Assembly (NCBI RefSeq): GCF_965638725.1
Contig: NC_134962.1
Coordinates: 7,261,501 to 7,325,500, forward strand
Source of the DNA: Aptenodytes patagonicus
Taxonomy: Eukaryota > Chordata > Aves > Sphenisciformes > Spheniscidae
Reading direction: 5' to 3'
DNA: 64,000 bases
Below are positions 27,601-39,600 of this stretch, in pieces. The first letter of the stretch is position 1. Each line of letters begins with the position of its first letter. The notes below the pieces were generated by a model, which made no database searches, was not told where the DNA came from, and saw only the letters and a program-made list of their open reading frames with translations. A program made the translations under genes and the position numbers.

Positions 27601-30600
27601 GTCTAAATTCTACTATTGTAGACTGAAAAATATTTAAAGCCAAAAGCAAGATTACATTTTCAAGACTGTGACCAGTGAGCAAAATGTTCTGCTTGTGTAT
27701 CCAGTGAAGGTTAGTGCAGGTGGTGGAATATTATTAGAAACTGCAGGACTTATTTTGATATGGAAACCTTTCCATAGTTCTCTGAGTGATTCTTTATCCC
27801 GATGTCTTAAAATCAATAGCAAAGCACTCTTTGTCTCTGTAAACTTAATTTTTCAGAACAGTGGGAGATTTTTCATTGCACAAATTCCATTAGCGTTGCA
27901 TTCATGTAAAAAGATATTTATGGAATGCAGTCACATATTCTTGTGCTTCCTTTTCCATGGCTTCCATTGTTTAATGCTTTAAGCTTTAAACCTTCTAGAT
28001 AATCTGCTAGTTTCATTTCATATACATAATACATTAAAAAAAATTTGATGGGATATCAGACTTCTGATTAAATGAAGACGTTTGCTGTCAGCTTTAAAAA
28101 AAAGTTCTTCAAATTTGCTTAAAAAGTCAAACTATTTTTAATGATAAATAAAAAACCTTTCATTTGCCAACAGATAACTGTTATTTTTAAATGAGAATTC
28201 ATTTTTTTCCTTGCTGATGAAGGGTGATGAATGGAATATTTTGTAATCTGCTTTAATATAGATTTAATAATTCAAAACCCAGCAATTATTCAATTGAAAT
28301 GTCATATTAAATTATTGACAACAGTAAAAAAAAAAAATCCTATTGTTTGTCCTGTATTTAACATGCTAAAATCTTTGCTCTATTTTTTCCATCTTTGAAT
28401 AAATGTCCTTACTTTTAATGAAAATGTATATCTATAGCCATGAATGTTTAATCACACTTGCTACAAATTTAGTAGGTTGTCTGCAGAGAAAGAAAAGAAG
28501 ATAGTAGACCTGAATACTTATTTAAGATTCTTAACACTCCTTCTCATATGTTAGATATAACATCGATTACATTTTTCTTAAGATACGCCATGGGAATTCA
28601 TAGCATATCAGTCAGACATGTAGGAAGATCTCCAAAGGAGGGGAACTGTGGTGATGTGTTTATTTTTCCAAGTGGAGGCATGTTTAAAGACGTCAGTTTT
28701 CTAAAAATCTGCAGCTCTGGAGTACTGAATATTCTGTTACCTCATGCAGAAGGAAGAAAGTTGTGGGTCTGTTATGTGCTATCATAACAAAAACGAGAAA
28801 TGGATCTTGGATGTGATGCAGCGCTTAGAGAGACAGAAATGCCATTGCAAGCTCTTGTTTCGTGGGCAATTAAAAAAGTTTTAGAGGTAGGAGTCGGTCA
28901 GACTGTGGGGCCCACTGGTGAATCACGCCATAGCATGAGTCCGCTCTGCTTTTGTGCTAATTTTTCAAAGAAGTTATTGCTGGAGACAAGTTGAGCCAGC
29001 ATGGCCGTAACTGCTCGAAAAGTGTATATTGTTTCTAGGTGTTTGGGAAAGGTTGTTAGATGTGTTCATCCAATCAGTGAAAACAAGGCACGTATGTATC
29101 AAGCAGAGAATTAATGAACCTCTTTGGAAATTATGGACTTAAGTCCTCTGTCGCAGGGTTTTACCTTTTCCAAAATAGCCCATGCCATTGTAAATTGTCC
29201 GTAGTCTGCAGGTGAACACTACTGACTGTTATTTTCAAGCCTTATGTATATATAAGCATTTCCAGATATGCAGATGTATCTGCAGATCATTTTTGCTTTC
29301 CATCACATAGTTGGCTCAAATGTCTATAAAGTTCCAATGGTTAAAGAATAAATATGCAATACATAAACCACACTAAACAGTAAGAAATTCCGATGCATGG
29401 AATGGAATGATTGTTTTATGTTACAACAGTATAGAATGAAGAGGAAGAGGACATCTAATTTTCATTTGCTGATTTACAGATACATGCCAACACCAAAAGA
29501 CGCAGAAAGGTACCAGTCATTCAAGGGGTCTCCTTCAGAGCTGCATGTGGTTGATCAGTTTATGTTAGAGGTAAGAAGGTACGGCGTTAAAAGACACCAC
29601 ATGCTATTTCTAGGACACTCTCTTCTAGATAAAACCACTACAAGAAGCTGTTGTTTGGAACTTCAATTTACAATCTCAGCCAGAATCAGTATAAGAGGAT
29701 TTATCTGATAAAGAGTTGAGACAGGTAGATATTATGAAGAGAACTGTATGGATCCCTTTGTGTCTCCACGTCACACGCCCTCCCCTTCCTCCAAAGAAGG
29801 AGCTTGATTTATTCTGAGCTAGATTTCCAAAATCTATAAGCATAGAACTGTATGCATTTAAGCATTCTTGTTCACAAGAAATGAGTGTCATTGATTTTGA
29901 TAATGTCTGGCCATACGAGCATACAGTGTCTTCTTGAATTTGCATATGCAAATGATGCCTATTCAGGTATGTGCCATAGTATATCTACAGTCTTAAGGCC
30001 TAGGATAAAACTAATAAATGAGCACAGAAATTAGGAAAACTATGGTGCAGATGAATTACTCAATAAATTATGAAAGATATGTGCGTGTTTTGGCATAAAC
30101 ATGGGTTTTGATTCCTTTTCTGTTCAACTCTATGCAGATGTGTAAAATCCCCCACTTAGGCCAGAGGTTGGATCTCCTGCTTACCATACGTGAGCTCCCT
30201 GTGAGCATAAGAGATTTGGAGCCTGTAAGTAACATGATTCCTTCACAGTATGTTTGTAATCAAAATCTACCCCTCAGATAGTAGAGGGTCAAGTGGCCTC
30301 AATGCAGATTTCAAAGCTGTGTAGCTGGGGAGGTTTTGTTTTGTTTTTTTCTTTTTTTTTTCTATAGCAAAATATCTCACAGTCCATAATGTGAGCAACT
30401 CATAGTGTAATAATCCAGGCAGCCTAGTGTATAAAAAAACCCCAACATTTCATGGCACTGTTCAAAAGTAACAAGCGAAAAGGTTAAAAAAATTTCATAA
30501 AATCTCTATAGGTCATGGCTTTGATAGCCAAGGAATTGTAAATGATGTGAAACTGTTAGAGACAGGCTACATTTGAAATGCAGTGGCACTATTGGCTGGT

Positions 30601-33600
30601 GCATTTGGAGTGCTTTTGGGAACCAATTCATTTTATTGTGTTTTGTTAATGATGGTATTCCACAGTACTGGTTCAAAACGAAACACAGTGAAAAAAAAAA
30701 AAAAAAGAGAAAAATGAGGGCTATGATACACATGGATATACATGTATGTGCATTTAATATCATCCTTCAAGAAGTAGTTGCTAATGGGCCTGGCAGCGGA
30801 ATAGACTTCCACAAAGGAGGGAGAAAAGAACAGGAAAGGATTTTCAAACTTTTATTTGGCATTGTTAAACTTTCCTCTTTCTTTGGCCAGTGATAAGACA
30901 GAAGTGAATTTCACCATTAAAATTAAATTGTTTTTGTAGGGAGGTTCTGGCCCCACAAGCTTAAAAGAATCAATCTAGAGTTCAGATACTTAGAGCAAGT
31001 TTATTCGACCAGCATCTCGCAGACATTTACTATTTTCAGAAGACTGAAGGAGGCTGTTCACCCTAAGGATTACAGCACGGAATTGAAATGTTGCAAGCCA
31101 GAGTTCAAGTCCCTCTCTGCCTTTTTCAGGATGACCTAGGGGTGGGGGGATGCAAATAAACAGTGTTCCAGTCTCATGGACTGGATCTTCCTGTTCCAAA
31201 CCGCTGCCTTACCTGCCAGGGTTTGTATATGCTTTGATTCAAAACAAAGTATTTCGACACAATTCTGTTTCTGTGAAAATGTTTCAAATGTTTTACTCTC
31301 ATTCTGCATGGGAATGAAAACAAAACCTGAAAGTCCTGCAAGTCCAAGTTGTTATCCTTTGTCTGGCTGTGATTAAAAACATAGTAACAGTGAACAAAAC
31401 TCGGAAGAGGAACAGATGGAGAACACCGGGGAGATGCACAGATTTCTGACCCTGCCTGGTACAATGCTATACCTTTGCTGTCCTCCACTGAAACCAAATA
31501 TTTGAATATTTGGAAGCTATTATATATACTGTTTGCTTTGACAGATATTTAATGTTCATTGAAGAGCTGATTAGTTGCCTAAGTGTTTTCTTACTTATGC
31601 ACGCTAATACGTTTGTAAACCACAGATCATACACTTAAAATTCTATGGGACAATCTGAATATTGGTTTTCAGCACCCTCTGGCCCTGTGATGTGCTATAA
31701 ATGTTTTAACAATGGCTTTCAGCTCTCCCATGTGTTTCATCCTTTCCCTGTTTTTAAATTTGTGTGTTGGTGACTGATGAAGAGAGGTGTGGTGCTAAAA
31801 AAATACACATTTCCTAATTTAAAACAAAACCAACTCTTGTGTCTATAGCCCTAGAAGGGAGGTGGCTTCTCTGGGAAAACAGAAATTGATACTGAGTTTG
31901 ATTACAGGAAATTATTATTCTTCCTTGTAGGGAAACTGTGCTAAGAATTTTGATAAGATAACAGTCTTCAGCTGGTATAAACAGAAGGGAGGGAGGTGAA
32001 GGATGGAGAACCTTACACTGCGCTTCAGGCTATCTGCTTCCCCTGATGCCTGACATTTGGTGCAATCTGGTGCATTCAAACAGCAAAATACTTTCTCTTC
32101 AGAAGCATTTTTAAGAGATGAGGTTGAAGTAATTTTGGCAGGGCTGGTTTGGCAGCCAGAAAGGATGTGGCCTCCATCGGGGGCAGGGTAACTGTGCCAA
32201 CACCAGCTTTATCTTGGTGGGAGGCTTTTAACTGGTCCTTCCTGAAACCCCCTGGCCTGTTCCCCCAGGGAAGTTGGACAGGAAGATATCTGTCAGCTAA
32301 AGTGTGACTTGCTTCAGGTGGGGACAATGAGGCTTTAGGCAAAATCAATTTGAACTGAAGGAAGATTTGTGTGTTTCAGCTAATAAACCAGAAAATCCAA
32401 GCGAGTAAGCAGCTGCAATCCAGCCAGAAATTTGTTGCTGTCTTGAAGTACATTTTAGCCATTGGGAACCATCTAAATGAAAAGGCTGGAAAAGAGAAGG
32501 CTAAAGGATTTCGATTATCGTCTTTGACCAAAGTGAGTAAATATTTTTCTTGTCATTAAAATCATCATATTCTAAGGTACGTTAGCCATTAATATTAACT
32601 CAGTTTTGCCTTGAATGGGGAGAAAGGCAATCATTTTTAATGAGTAGCTAACATTTTAACATCTGCTCTTGGTTACACTAGAAACAAAATCCTGTTTAAC
32701 AATGTATTCTTTAATGTGTGTTATAACAAGATGCATTTCCCCATTTTAGACAGCAGCACTGGCTAGATGGGGGCATTGGGGTGTTCAAACACTGTGTTTC
32801 TAATGAGGTAGAACATCAAAATGCTGACTGCTCTGATATTAAGTTCCCCTGGCTAGAAGAGGCATCTAAGCTGCAGGCCCCTGGTTAGATGCAAGTTTAG
32901 ATAAACTGTATTTTGCAGTTTTGTGCAGAGCAGTGTTGTATGGATCCTCTTAATTTCACTGTGGTCAGAGACTGTAACTATGGCATTTCTTCTGTGGTAG
33001 TTGCACTTTTATGGCACTGGAGTAATTTCTTAGCGCTCCATTTTACTCCAAAGCAAAGGTCTCCTGCAATAAGTGGTATAATGCCATTTTAAGGTAAAAT
33101 TTCAAAAGTAGAATGAAAATAAATTAATAAATTCAAAGGGAGTGACATTTGCCTGCGACGATTTTAACCCCCCATCATTGCTCTGCTGGATGATTGAATA
33201 GGGGATGAAGGTAGCAGTTGTGATCTTCACCCTTTCCTGGTAGAGGTCTGCTCTACAAGAAGCACCATCTAGCTCTTAGTTCTTTGTCTCTTCATTGACC
33301 TACCACTTGTGTGACATTAGGCTGAGTTTTCCATTAGTTTTAAGGAAACTGCTTTCCCCTCTTCACCAGAATTTGCCATCAGAAAATGCTGCTACTGAAT
33401 ACAGGTTTTTTTTTTCCCCCTCCTCCACCCAACAGTGGCAGGCCATTATACTCTTATCCTAAAAAGTAAGAAATAGATACAAATTTCCTAAGCTGCCTTG
33501 TACCTTTAACACTATTGTAAGATTATGCCTGATCTGTGAATAAGAGAGAATAATTTTTATTTTGTTTTTTGTAAGGTATCTTCCCATCTGGAGACTTTAA

Positions 33601-36600
33601 TATTTGAGTGAGTGATTTATAACTGTAGTGACAATTCTGAGGCACAACTTGCCTTCTTTTTTTTTAATATATAATGGCTGTAATACCACATCTATCATAA
33701 TGAAAAATGCCTACAAAATCATTTTCTGCCACAGAGCATCTTCCCACATTCATTTAAGGAACTTCACTATCTTCGTGAACACAACACACTGCTTTTAAGT
33801 GGAAAGGAATATTGACTGTGTTTGGAGGTCCAAAATCAGTTGCAATCCATTAGGATACCTTAGGTTAAAAAAGACCCCTGTCTTTAATAAGAAGACACAA
33901 AAGAACAAGGAAGGTCAATGGATATGAAAGTGTAAAGCTGATCTTAATCAAGAATGTCTGTGAAATGGCAGATGGAAAAGGAGAAGTTTAATTTCATTGT
34001 GTTTTCTATTCGTGTCAAATTTACCTGGGAGCGATCAAAATTCCTGCTGTGTTTTTTTTTTATTTTTTTTTTTTTAAGTATAATAGCTCAGTCTGTCAAT
34101 TATTGCTCTATTCTATTTGCAGTTACCTCTGTTGCGGGGTAAAGAGAGGACGTTCACCTTGCTTCATGCCCTTGTGGAACAGATCTTCTTGCATGAGCCT
34201 GATTTGGCTAAATTTTCTCAGGAGTTGACAGAATTTGAAGCTGTTCCTGATGGTGAGAGGAGGGAGGGAGGAAAAAAAAAATCAACAAATAAAAAAATGA
34301 AGTCCTTCAACTTTTGTGGAAACTCCTATCCTCACAGTATGAATGATACTTATTAGCACTTTTTTCCCCCTCTCTCTCCCTTTCCAGCTTCCATGAAGGG
34401 CCTCAGTGCTGAAGTTGATGGTATGTAAATGTGGTTTCTAAATTCAGAGAAAGGTTTTCATATGTTGTGCAGTCATTTGGAACAGGATTTCATTGCACTT
34501 CTGTAGTTTGTAAAGAGGGGTAAAGGTTCAAAATATTGAGGTAAAGTGTTGCTATGGTGATACTTAACCTGCCATGTTACTGTGAAGAATTTTTAAAAAA
34601 GAAATATTAAGTGTGTCCAGGTGGTTTAGAAATATAAAAAATATACTGCCCGTGGTAAATAAAGCTTATCATAAACTACAAATGTTAAGTGATACAAGTG
34701 CTCTGTCAAAGTTATGGCTGTAGCGGAGTCTCCGGGAGCAAACAATGCAGCAGGAGAAAACTTCCTACAGTTCAGTCCTGAAGTTCAAGAATTTCTTTGA
34801 AACAAACCAGTGTCCTTCTCTAGAAAGGAGTCCAACACTAGTGAAGTCGGCAGGAGAGAACCGAATAAGGTTGTTCAAATGTAAGATAGACTTTGGGAGA
34901 CATTTACAACTTACCATTGAACAGTATCACAAGGTGACCAGTGAAGTCAATGGATTTTAGATTGAACCCTTTGAGAGTGGATAGAGAAGGTGTATGAGTG
35001 GATGAAAATGACTTGTATTGTGTTGAAAGTTTATAAAAAAAATATATCTTTTGAAAATGTGGCATGGGTGTTGACTTTAACTACAGACCAATATATCCTA
35101 TTTCAGCCTTTGATAACATACCTGAATGCCAGTCGCTCTCAGCTTTCGGTTTGAAAAATCCTTGCACCTATTCTGCTGGGCTTTGGGAGTCAGCCAGGCA
35201 TGTAGCATGAGGCTAAATTCCAATCAAATTCTTAGGGGACATACGTAACTAAAAATAACACTATTTAGCTTCAGTCACTTGTGTTCTTTGGGGACAATGT
35301 TGGTAGCAATTCAAAATCACTCAATATTTTAAAGACAGTTTTGGAAAGTCATGGATAAAGTGGTGCAATAGACGCGGTACCAGAAACTGTTGGGAGCTAT
35401 CAAAGGAGGCGAATTATGGGAACTGGAGGAGGCTGACTGGCCTCTTCCCTCCATGGATTCCTGATGGGCCCAGTGTAGATCACTCTTACCTTCTGAGTCC
35501 TGTTCTCCAGGGCAGAGAGGGAAAGAGATGGACCAAATGCCACTGAACCAGCCTTTCTCGCCATGTAGTTCAAGGCACATCCTGGGGCTCATCTGCTGCA
35601 AGTATTGCACGAGCACAAGGGGAGGAAGATGCTAGACTGCAGCCTGGGTCAGTTCAGGACTGAGCCCCTGGAGCCAAGGCTGTATCCTCTTCTCCCCCCA
35701 TTTCACACCATGAGAGGTCCCACGGTAGTAGTCTGATGCGGTGCTTAGTGCCAACTGACAAGATTTTTTACTGTTACATAGGGTAGAATTTTTGTTCTTT
35801 TGTCTTTAAAGGAAGCCTGAACTTTCTACACAAAAATGTAGGTTTGAAGAATGTTATTTTCATTGCTAATCCCAATGCTCAAAGCTAGGAAAGGTCAAAT
35901 TTACAGCTGCTGCGTGACCATACTCTCGACCTCTTCATTATTCTGCAGTTGCTTGTGAAGTGATCACATACTACTTTTTTCCATAAGACCCATGCCTCTT
36001 TTAGGATTTCTATTTCAAAACAGAAAGTTAATATTCCTAGATTAACATGTTATAGACCCATATTCTCCTAAATTTTCCATGTGTCCTAAATTAGACAGTT
36101 CTAAATTTGCAGTCCTTTGGACACAACTGCATGCTAGTGAAATTTCTCATTTTTTTCTCTTTTGTTAGTTTTAAAAAAAGAATTGGAAAATGTTATTCAG
36201 TGCAGGCGGCTTATTAAACCCAAGACAATCAAGGCAATACCCCAGGAGTCACAGTTCTGCAAGGAACTAAAGGTAACATTATCACAACCGTATTGTGGGC
36301 TGGAGGTAAAAGATGAGTAATCTGCTTAGTTTTTGCTGAGCCTTGCCCTGGCGAGGGGGTCAGGAGCATTTGAGGGAAAGTGGCCTTTTATTCCCCTCTG
36401 ATAGTGTCTCATACCATAAGCTGCAGCATGGGAAAGGCTTTTCAGAGTTTCTGCATCTCCTGCTTTTTCTTCACAGGCAAATGGGCTGGAGTGGATGAGG
36501 AACAGGTAGCCCCACTGTTGCCCACAATAAGCACTTTGGAATACTACCAATTTTAGAGCATATATGAATTTGTAATAACTTCCTCTGCCCTTAGACAGAA

Positions 36601-39600
36601 GGGAAAATAGCATAGAGAAACGTCATCCAAGGGCATGCATATGTTGTGAGTATAGGTTGATCTAAGATGATTCTGCCCATGCTAGTGGCAGAACGAGATG
36701 GGCTGGAGGTCACAATGGAGAGGCGGCTGAGCAGGCTGGAGGGAGCCCAGTTCTGGCCAGGAGTCAGCAGAGCCAAACACAGGGCTTATTAGCTCAAGGG
36801 CAAAGAACTCAATTAACTCTCAAGAGCACTGTTGTGCTAGTTATGAACGGGGCTACTTCCAGTGAGGGCTTTCCCCGCTGCCGTGGGGGGACATGTTCAT
36901 CTCTGCCGTCCTGGATATCTTCGTGCTGTGCTTCACTGTGTACTGTTGGCATCTGTTAGACCCATACGTTTCCTTCTCCCTTGGAACAGCTCAGTGCTGT
37001 GCTTCTTCAATACACATTAAGTTGTCCTGTGTATGTATATACATATATATAAATGCATACATTACAAAAGAACTGTGATTAAGAAATTTTATTTCAAAAG
37101 TTAAATTTCTAAGGCCTTGTTTCTGACCCCTTAAAAACTAGCAACTGCGAGTATTTACTTCACATGCAAAAAGGCTAGACTATGCCAAACGTGGGTGGAA
37201 ATTAGGACCTTGTGATGCTCATCTAGTTCTATAAATTTTAATAGATTTAGGTAGTGTCATTGGATGATAAAGTAAAAAGTTCTCTAACATTGATGTTTCT
37301 TTTTTTGTCTTTGTCTTAATACTTGCAAGGAAATGTGTGCGCTTGATGTATGCTTATCTTTTGTGAAATGTGAAATTTTTGTGACATGAAAATTTTGACT
37401 TGAATTATCTTGTTTTCACTGCTGTTTAATTTCTGCTTTAATATTACGCTCCTATACCAAATTAAGAAGTTTTATTTTATTACAGGATTTAATTCAGAAA
37501 TATGAAGGGGATCTATCCCAGCTGTCAAAAAGATGTGATGAAATGAAGAAGCTTTATAGCAACTTACTGGTACATATCATATTAAAATGCAATGAAAAGA
37601 AATCTGTATTTCTTTAAAAAAAAAAAAGGGGAAGAAAGAAGGGCAAGAAGTTCCCATACTTCCACATGCTTTATAGTTATACTCTCCACAAAAACTGAAA
37701 AAAAAAAAATCACATCTAGCAGTGGTGGAATATTTTGAATGAAAATCTGGCTTTTATTTTTCTTAAGGACTTACAGCCCACTTTTTAGGGGGTCTACAGC
37801 CCAAGTATCAAAAAGAAAAGTAGATGTTCACCAAATTTATAGATTCAATGAGTTTAACTGTTGAATGTTTTCAACACGTTACAGAAAACATGTTATGGAA
37901 AACATGCTTTTCTGGTGCCTACCAGCAATCGTGTCTTTGGCTGGTAGGCAGCTGCAATTCTTCTGCTACTTGAGCAGAGGGTTTTTTCTAGTGACAAGCT
38001 TATAGTCCAGGGCATTGATTTAGCTACTGTTATTCGAATGAGAGAGAGACAGGAATAGAGATGTTAGTAGTAGCACAGATCTAAAAATGAGCAGAGCAGA
38101 GCAGAAAGGAAGCTCCATGGGCAGAAGATTTCTGATAAAGAAACTGTCTGTTCTTGTTTGTTCCTATTATGTTCACCCACACTTGCACTGGAGAAGCACC
38201 TAATTTTCTCAATCATTTCTTCCTCTGAACAGAAGCAACCCATCTAGGTCCAATACACTAGAAAATGTTTTTTGGGTCAGAGGGTCACACCAGAAGGAAT
38301 GATAAAAGCTCCATGCTGCAGTTTTTAACATGTCGATTCCTCGTTTAGTACAATGTTCTTGGAGTGTGACAGAAATTCAGGAGGTCTCTGCTATGGTAAC
38401 AGCATTCTCCAGCAGAATAGTCACACTAGGAGGTTTTAAGGAAAGGGACAGATTTGCTGAAATGCAGTGCTAATCTGAAACTGGAATAACTTCCTGGTCC
38501 TGGGATTAGGACACAGCTTTAAGTGGTAGTGGTGGTTTGTTTTGTGGGTTTTTTTTTGGTGGTTTTTTTTTTTTGAGGGAGAGGGATTAGAAGTAGAGAA
38601 GTTTTATGACAGGTAAACGTTACACAGAAGATGCAGCCAGGAAGACCTTTGGGGACCTATCTGAACAGACATTGAAGATTAGCGAGATGTTTGACCAAGG
38701 AAATTTAATTAGTAATGTTTTACTAAAAGTAATATTGTGACAATGTGCAAGGGTTTCCTTGTGTCTCTTGCAGACTTGCACAAATGGGAAAAATGCCTCA
38801 GTGTAGGGTAACAAGCCAAATTTGTATGGTAGCACATAGTCGAAGAACTCTGTCCCAAGCCTTCAAAACAGGTTGAAGGGCTGGGATAAAGCAAGAAGAA
38901 AAAAAGGTGGAAAAAATAGTGTAACTGAGAGAGTTAACAATTAAGTTACATGAGTGGAAATGGTTGAAAACTATTCACCAAATTTAAAAGTGGGGAGATT
39001 TGTGCTGTAAAAACTTTGGGAGACACTTCTTGCATGGGGTGTGGAAGAATTTGACCCATTTTACCTAAAAAGTCGTCTGTAGAAGGAGTTAGTGTCGTGT
39101 GGCCGGTCCTGCTTGCAGAGCTGTGTCGCGCCCAGTGGGTGCTGGATGTGCCCTCCTGCATGTGCGTACTCTGTCACACTCCTCCTGCACAGACGTTCTC
39201 TCCAGCTGTGTACATTCAGCCGGGAGGCATTACAGATGTGATGCTGTGCTACAGATATACGTGTGAGGCTCTTTGCTTTCCTTTCTTGTATTGGAAACTC
39301 TCATCTGAGAGTTTTTTGCATCTGAAGAGGATTTCATTTTCCATGTAGCTGGAAGTTTCCTCAAGTTTTAACCCAGCTGCTTTTTACCTCCCTTACCCTC
39401 CCCTTCTCCCTTATTCTCTAAAGTTAGGCATTTCTCTCACTTAGAATGGATTTTTTTCTTCTGAATAATGTTATTGCTAGGCAGATCTTTTTGCATATTT
39501 ATAAAGCAGCAAAAATGTAAAGCAAATATAAAATAGGATGGGTGATCAAAGACCAGGCTGTCATCTCAACAGCACTAGGAAGGAATAGTCCAGCTTACCT

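Noticed and set aside
30225-32379. Suspected missing FH2 exon between RELPVSIRDLEP and LINQKIQ
   Set aside because: Residue-by-residue spacing from the IPHLGQRL motif to GNxxN equals that of mDia1, so the domain is complete without one.
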